The position numbers and the translations under genes are program-made. Shown here piece after piece: positions 58,238-64,000 of a stretch of 64,000 nucleotides of DNA. The number at the start of each line of letters is the position of its first letter. Position 1 is the stretch's first letter. A model generated the notes under the pieces. The model ran no database searches, was not told the DNA's origin, and saw nothing but the letters and a program-made list of their open reading frames with translations. Source of the stretch: Pteria penguin (Eukaryota; Mollusca; Bivalvia; Pterioida; Pteriidae); contig CM068582.1 in NCBI GenBank assembly GCA_035048485.1, positions 38,374,596 to 38,438,595 on the forward strand, in the 5' to 3' direction.

Positions 58238-61200
58238 AATTAAGAGTTTTAATTGTCCTGTATTCAATTAATTGTGTATGTTTTTTTCTTTAACAATATG
58301 AAAGTAAAACAGAGGACATCAAGCACATGAAGATAATGCCAGTCTGTTACTAATTACAATTAATCTTCAGTTTATTTATTTATTCAGGCAATAAACCTCC
58401 AGGTATTGTACCAAATAAAGCTAAGTACATGATGCGTGATTTGGAGAGACTAGGTGATTACTATGGCGTTCCTATAAAAATACCAACAGTAAGTCAGATT
58501 CTTAGATCTGTAGTCAAAGTAATTATATAAGGAGAGGAAATTTATATTGAAATACTGTCTAGTTTATTATCACTAAATTTTGTGAGATATTCCTGAATCA
58601 GTGGGAAATATGGGAATCAATATTAGCACAAACATAGACTGCTTTCAGAGACTGGAAAGTCCTTCATAGCACATAGCAAAATACTGATATGTACTGGCTG
58701 TCTAAATAACCCAGATGTAAACTTATTGTTTTACGGATGTTCTGCTTGGATACAGTGACAATCATGTTCCTACAAGATGTTCAAAAAAACAACAATACGC
58801 CTCAAATAAGGCTAAATAATTTCACTCTTTAAGTTCTTGATCCATCGTATTTTGTTAATGGTAAATCACCGCTGATGTGAGAATGTGTATGATATGTGGT
58901 AAAGAGATAAATATCAATAATATTTTACTGCATGGGGATAGCTGCTTGTTACAATTAAGATCTCTGACCTCTTGGATTAATCTGAATGATATAAATGAGT
59001 GATATTAAATTCTAAAGATCGGATAAAACAAAAGCATCAATTAGTGCCCAAGTCCTGGAGTGAAAGTAATAAATATGGTTTACCCCAGCAAAAGGAGATT
59101 CCAGTATGTGTATGAGAGAGTGATAAGCAGGAGCCAGCATAATGGCAGTTCAATGGGTAAGGCTGTGCGAATCATGACAGATTTGTTAACTTACCAATCA
59201 TAATCGGTGTTTGTCTAACATTTAAGATGGGTAAGTTAACAAATTATCTGTTTATCCCAGATGGACAAACAAAGTACATCAGTATGATACTGTAAAGCAT
59301 AAAATGTCCCACATTTTATCTAGGTGTATAAAAATTTCTGCCTACTCAATCAGCAGTGGAAAGGGTTGAAAACCAGACAACTCATTAATTTTCTAACGAT
59401 GGCCTAGACTGAAGTTTACACCTTTACTTACATATTTGGACTGTTTCTAGTCTATGTTGATAAATGCTGAACTAGAATAACATGGTGTTATTTGTTTAAA
59501 TAAATAAACAACTTGTAAGTAAAGATGTAAACTAATGCAGTTTTACATACAGTGATCTTCAAATTACAGTAAACCCTTGAAATTAAAAGAAACTTCTCAT
59601 TCTCAAAAGATGTGAAAAGAAACTTTATGAGGAAAAATAACAAGTAAAGGAATAACTTCACACAGGTACAAGAATTTTTTAAAATCTTAAAAAAAATCTA
59701 AGTGTGACGGATGAAGGTATTGGCCCAGATAGCTCAATGGTGAGGGTGTCTGCCTTCATAGCAGAAGGTTTCGGGTTCGATTCCCTGATCCGACCAGATT
59801 TTTCACCCTGCCTGTTACAGATTTGGTGCCGTGGCTAGCCTTCATGAGCATCATGTTTGTTTGTGCAATGTGAGAGTTACGATCTTTGAGTGGTTGTGTG
59901 TTTCGGTTTTCAGGGTTGGAAACCCCTGGCAGGGGGTAAGTATGACAGATGCCAGTGTCGGCTCAGATAGCTCAATGGTGAAAGCATCGGCTTTGATAAA
60001 GGAAAATTCAGGGTTCCATTCCCAGGTCCAGCCACAATTTTTCACCTTGCCTGTTACATGCAGGAAATCAACCCAAAATAAATTTGTCCCAGTTGTGGAT
60101 TGAACTTGTGATGTCGTAATTGTGACTTAACACCTTTACCAAGCAGCCACTTATGCAGATAAAGAATGGATATATGAGCACATTATATTAAAAAAGTCAG
60201 TGCGTCAACATCTAATTTTCATAACAAAGGAATGGGCAGCAATTTCCTGGAAGTAGCAGTTACTGTCCAGTCTCTGAAAGCAGTATACATGTCTCTGATA
60301 TTAGTAATGTGCCATTTCTCAACTATATTGCACTAAAATCTGTAATGGTTTACATTATGTCACTTACCAAATCCTTTGTTCTTCATGTGGACAATTTTTT
60401 CATAGAAGTTGCCCACATCAAGAACAATGGATTTGGTATATGACTTAATGCAAACTGTCACGGATTTCAGTTGTTGAGAAATGGGGTATTAAGTAGATAG
60501 TTTACAGTCATTAATTATTTGAATTACCGGTATTAGATGATATATTTGTAACTTCTATCCAAATGTGCAGTGATTTCTATATGATTTATTTATCTTGATA
60601 TGAGTGATATGCTATAATGAAAAAGGAAATTCAGTCTAGGCCATCGTTGGAAAATTATTGAGTTGTCTGGTTTTCAACCCTTTCCACTGCAGATGCAGAT
60701 TAAAAAGAATCTTGTCTGAACTTGTAGACCATAAGGGATACAAATGTTCTGATGGTGGTACATTAAATGTATCATTTGCAGTTGTCCACCTGTGTTGAAG
60801 TTGGGGATCTCGCCCCTGGGGGAGGGCAATTAATTGACAGTCAAAACAGATCATCCATGCTACTCCATCTTTACCAATATAGATAGAGCTGATCTAAAGA
60901 TGGTTTACAAAAAAATATTACTTGTAGTAATACATCTGGAGTATGGCCCATGGAGGATTGGAGCACTAGCATAATACATCCATCAGTGATAACAAATTCT
61001 TTGTTTATACCTCGGATTAATAGGCCTATCTATCTGTTTGTTTGTTTGTCCTACTGTTCTCAACTTAATCTTTCACCTTAACTTTTGAACCATGAGATAG
61101 AGACTTCACATTTGGCATGCATACTTCACTAATAAAGCCCTTTCAAATTACACCAAGGTCATTGACCTCATGACCTTGACCATGACCTTTTACAACATGC

Positions 61201-64000
61201 TAAGTGAGTAAAACCTTGTTCAGGCCATAACTTCTTCCCCTGTGCATGAATTTCAATAATATTTCACAGAATTGTTAGTTAGGACCCAAGGGTGTGTCAT
61301 GACCTTGACTCAAGGTCATAGGTCAAAGGTCAAGGTCACATCATGCAAAGTGAATAAAACTTTGTTACTATGATAAGATGCTATAGAGATGCTATGTAAC
61401 GTGATAACTCAAGTAAACCTCTGTTGTTTTTCATGAAACTTATACAGAATGCTTAAATAGTGTAGGGGAAGCCACTTTTCAGTTTTGAGCAAATTCCATG
61501 AGACTTGGATCCCTCTTTCTGGATTTCAGTATTTCAGAAAAGTATTACCAAAGAGACCCATGTTTGGGGGTAATAAAACCATACGTTCACATTGATCCCG
61601 TCCAAAGTAAGCGACGGGCGTATTATGCCACGCTAGGCATTGCTCTTGTTTAATTTATGGCCACATGTACTTTTTTTGTTCCTAGAGCACAGATGCATAT
61701 ATCTAAATTTAGGACCTTTAAGCCTTTGGTTTGAAGTATGGTACTTGTGTATTATGGTACATATGTATTACATGTGTAAAAGATACAAAAAGGGACTCGT
61801 TCAACTTTCACTGCGTTATTTTTACAGGATCCATTTAAGGCAATGTTTGAGACAGGGTCTCTGTCAGCTTCATAACAGCGGTAGACATGCAGAATCCACA
61901 ATTTACAGAGGCTGTATCCAGGGAATTGTGGATGAAGATATGGAGTAAGGTGAGGACATAATCTTTCTTTGCAATACACAATAGATTATATTTATGAGAT
62001 GTCCATCTTTAGATGGTCGGTTGATTGGGATCTAACTTCCCTTTCAGCAATTTTTCATTTAGGCTATTTCATGACATTGAAGCAGGAGGTAACAAAATTC
62101 TTAAACATATTGGTGAAATCCAGGAATTGATACCTGACAGTGGCTTTTTAGCTCACCTGAGCCAAAGGCTCAAGTGAGCTATAGTCATAGTGCGCCGTCC
62201 GTCGTCGTCGTCCGTCGTTAACTTTTTCACATTTTCGACTTCTTCTCTGGAACTACATTGCAGATTTGGATCAAACTTTGTGTAAATGATGTACTCAAGG
62301 TCCTCTACTAAAATTGTGTTCGGGATTCAGATTCCCTCAGGGGTGAATCCAGGGCGGGGCCAAAAGTGCCCAAAAGGGTACCCCTCTTCAAACATCTCCT
62401 TCTCCAGAACCAGTACATAAATGGGGAAACTAATTGCATTTCAACAATCTATAAAGATGGGTTATTAAAAATTGTGTTCGGGGTTAAGATCCGTCAAATA
62501 GAAATTTACGCTTTTTTGACGTGTTTCTGGACTTAGTCATTTCAATGAAGAAAAGTGTCATGTTTTTCAGTTAATTGATATTGACGATTTCTTAATGACT
62601 ATTTTGATCATAATTGTGGTAAGGAATATTATTGTGAAAGAATTTTGTCATTATCTCAATTTTGGGATTTTTTATGAATTTTTTAAGACTTCCAAGAAAA
62701 AGGGGGGGGGGGGGGGGTTGGCCATTTTTCACATTTTCAACTTTTTCTACGAAACCACATGAAAGATTTTAATGAAACATGGAATACATGAAGTACTAAA
62801 AATCCTCTATCAATGTGGTAAATTTCATCCAAATTGGTTAACAGATAATGCCACCATGTCTAAAAAGTAGGTCTCACAATGGTACATATAATACTTGGTA
62901 ATTGAAATATGGAGAGTAGCGGATCAAATCCAGCTGTGGTCAAAAAAATTTTTTTTTTTTTTACACATCTAAATAAGTTTTTAGATGTTTCTAAACACTC
63001 AACATATGAAATTAGGAATTTTACGTTTAAGACTTCCAAAAAAAAAAAGGGGGGTGGCCATTTTTCACATTTTCAACTTTTTCTACAAAACTGTTCGAAG
63101 GATTTTAATAAATCTTGATAGAAATAAGTCACTTATGATCCTCTTCAAATTCTGTTGTTTTCGTCCAGACCTCTTTACAGGTGGCACCACCATAGTCAAA
63201 AGTAGGTCACAAAAGAGTTCCCTCCTTTAACAATATTCTTTTTCATACGGGCTGTATACAGAGACAAACAGAATGCATTGAAATGATCTAGAGGGATGAG
63301 TGAAGACGTATTGTCATTTTGGTTCCCTTCCAAAATCAAATTTTAGAATTTTTTTTCAACATTTCTTTGGACTTGGTGATTCAATGCAGAAAAAAAAGTG
63401 TAATATTTCCTAGTTAATTGATAATGATGATTTCTTATGGACTATTGTGATCATAATTATGGTAAGGATTGTTACTTTGAAAGAATTTTGTCAATATCTC
63501 AATTTTTGGATTTTCTATGAATTTTTTAAGACTTCCAAATGAGGGTGTATAGGAACAATTCAATCACATTTTTCACTTCTGCTGTTATACCACATGAAAG
63601 ATTTTAATGAAACAAGGAATACATGAAGTACTAAAGGTCCTCTATCAATTTGGTAAATTTTTATCCAAATTGGTTAACAGATAATGCCACCATGTCTAAA
63701 AAGCAGTTCTCACAATGGTACATATACCACTTGGTAATTGAAATATGGAGAAATTTTTTTTTTCATTTCTTTACACATCTAAATAAGTTTTTAGATGTTT
63801 CTCAACACTCAACATATGAAATTAGGCAATTTTAAGTTAGATCTGGACAATATTTGAAACAATTGTTGTTCATGACCCAGACTTGAAATCAGTCAACAAA
63901 AGGCCCCACCTAAAGAAAATGACTAACTTGTTGCCCTGAATGACTTCTTGCAGAGACAAAGGAAATGCTTAATATCAAAATCACCTGAATGGATGTGCAA
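55009..64000 (+). CDS. GSTK1: Glutathione S-transferase kappa 1, 5' part, with frameshifted exon 4
   Basis: Exons seen: 55009-55083, 57669-57750, 58388-58488 and 61828-61949; the gene continues past the window. Exon 1 ([20 protein letters not shown]) matches human [20 protein letters not shown], and Ser17 is the catalytic serine of the DsbA-like thioredoxin fold. Exons 2 and 3 give LKLKPFFLGGVMQGAGNKPP and MRDLERLGDYYGVPIKIP. Exon 4 reads DPFKAMFETGSLSAS then a stop (TAA); FITAVDMQNPQFTEAVSREL continues in another frame. The exon is 122 nt, and 7 nt are missing between SLSA and FITAV, where the family has two more residues; 129 nt would restore both frame and phase. So this copy is either a broken allele or pseudogene or contains an assembly error. 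Known role: mitochondrial/peroxisomal glutathione transferase and peroxidase. Confidence 0.9.
55084..56555. other. GSTK1 intron 1, left part
   Basis: Between about 55250 and 55650 the word attgctccac and related phrases (cacagtacttgctccac, cagtaattgctccacc) recur three times, a faint repeat. No exon is seen. Confidence 0.4.
56560..57600 (-). mobile_element. 5'-truncated non-LTR retrotransposon (LINE) reverse transcriptase
   Basis: A minus-strand 257-codon frame (57420-56647) contains TSGVPQGTVLGPLLFLAYIN, the catalytic FADDSLIYK (the Y/F-x-D-D box), KCEVVTFS and KYLGVTLHKNLSWNQHI, the order of an endonuclease-type LINE reverse transcriptase (CR1/L2/Jockey-like group). Upstream, GIVLDFSKAFDKVPHQRLLH continues to about 57600 through at least two frameshifts: one after HKLRH (consistent with 2 extra nucleotides) and one before KKDVTSG. 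Past the frame's stop, LEAFTQGLATTYI reads on in another frame. It is inactive, inserted antisense in GSTK1 intron 1. Confidence 0.92.
58192..58236. repeat. (TA)n microsatellite
   Basis: About 22 TA dinucleotides in GSTK1 intron 2, 150 bp before exon 3. Confidence 0.95.
59722..59830 (+). repeat. tRNA-derived SINE, family B
   Basis: The A-box-like ccagatagctcaatggtgag and the B box GGGTTCGATTCCC are well preserved. The tail is ttttcaccctgcctgttaca. The anticodon arm is not a valid functional tRNA context, so this is a SINE head. Confidence 0.75.
59960..60120 (+). repeat. tRNA-derived SINE, family B, second copy
   Basis: It has the same order as the copy 240 bp upstream (cagatagctcaatggtgaaa, GGGTTCCATTCCC, tttcaccttgcctgttaca) with a longer tail. 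Both lie inside the inverted-repeat region of GSTK1 intron 3. Confidence 0.7.
61075..61653 (+). repeat. Copy of the 47.7-49.3 kb repeat, truncated core
   Basis: It holds one to two AGGTCA-type units (cttcttcccctgtgcatgaa, atttcacagaattgttag, aaaggtcaaggtcacatc). The 3' part matches 48970-49255 closely, ending gccacgctaggcattgctct tg. It stops about 175 bp before GSTK1 exon 4. Confidence 0.85.
62151..64000 (+). mobile_element. GCTCACCTGAGC-family element, right end outside the window
   Basis: It begins GCTCACCTGAGC at 62151, then aaaggctcaagtgagctata and gtcatagtgcgccgtccgtc, the same left end as the 43750 copy. The body has a direct duplication of about 280 bp with a period of about 840 bp: 62632-62915 and 63473-63755 (tgaaagaattttgtca through ttggtaattgaaatatggag), plus G runs at about 62702. 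No right end is reached. Confidence 0.75.

Larger units (their letters stand above)
58637..60692. repeat. Interlocking inverted repeats in GSTK1 intron 3
   Basis: At least five inverted pairs are present. (1) About 60 bp, 59352-59412 with 60632-60692, nearly perfect. (2) About 20 bp around actgctttcagagactgga, near 58640 and 60270. (3) 59177-59195 with 59229-59251, a hairpin around TTTGTTAACTTACC. (4) 60366-60394 with 60409-60437, arms of 29 bp and a 14-nt loop. (5) gccatttctcaac near 60311 with gttgagaaatgg near 60475, enclosing pair 4. Pairs 1 and 2 cross, so one simple TIR element cannot explain them. Confidence 0.8.

Noticed and set aside
59722..60060. Two possible tRNA genes with good B boxes
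   Set aside because: Acceptor stems do not pair, and both continue into the same non-tRNA body, which also occurs at 12140-12275, so they are SINE heads.

Overview
The window is eukaryotic nuclear DNA: AT-rich, with GT-AG introns, long introns full of repeats, tRNA-derived SINEs, a LINE fragment and many short terminal-inverted-repeat (TIR) elements with tandem-repeat cores. The repeat styles and protein similarities point to a lophotrochozoan, most likely a bivalve mollusc. That is an inference; no species is claimed.

Four genes are identified with good support, all reconstructed by joining exons in phase. UBXN10 (minus, 34189-21810, six exons) is a p97/VCP cofactor linked to cilia. ELP5 (plus, 34469-46803, eight exons) is an Elongator subunit for tRNA wobble-uridine modification. 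NUDT8 (minus, 54668-51574, four exons) is a mitochondrial CoA-type Nudix hydrolase. GSTK1 (plus, from 55009, four exons visible, continuing past the right edge) is a kappa-class glutathione transferase, and its fourth exon carries a frameshift. At the left, a minus-strand gene (about 7300-233) encodes an unrecognised 292-residue protein with a coiled coil and a C-terminal membrane anchor. A plus-strand gene between 7435 and 13053 is only tentative.

Layout: the genes form head-to-head pairs: unknown tail-anchored gene / tentative gene (about 7.3 kb), UBXN10 / ELP5 (280 bp apart) and NUDT8 / GSTK1 (340 bp apart). The pairs meet tail-to-tail across repeat-rich gaps.

Repeats: at least five tandem arrays with unrelated monomer sequence have monomers close to 145-147 bp (3.3-5.1, 22.8-23.5, 26.0-26.9, 30.4-30.9 and 43.8-45.5 kb). 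Looser arrays lie at 47.8-49.0 and 50.7-51.4 kb. Several sit inside elements with perfect short TIRs. Several array families carry runs of AGGTCA half-sites, including the ERR-type TCAAGGTCA. Other items are a mariner-like element with a second TIR element nested in it (19.0-20.8 kb), TIR elements at 9.2-10.2 and 32.7-33.6 kb, a hAT transposase C-terminal domain (38.2 kb), a LINE reverse transcriptase fragment (56.6-57.6 kb), two recent tandem duplications (35.3-36.5 kb) and a knot of interlocking inverted repeats in GSTK1 intron 3. No CRISPR, operon or prokaryotic feature is present.
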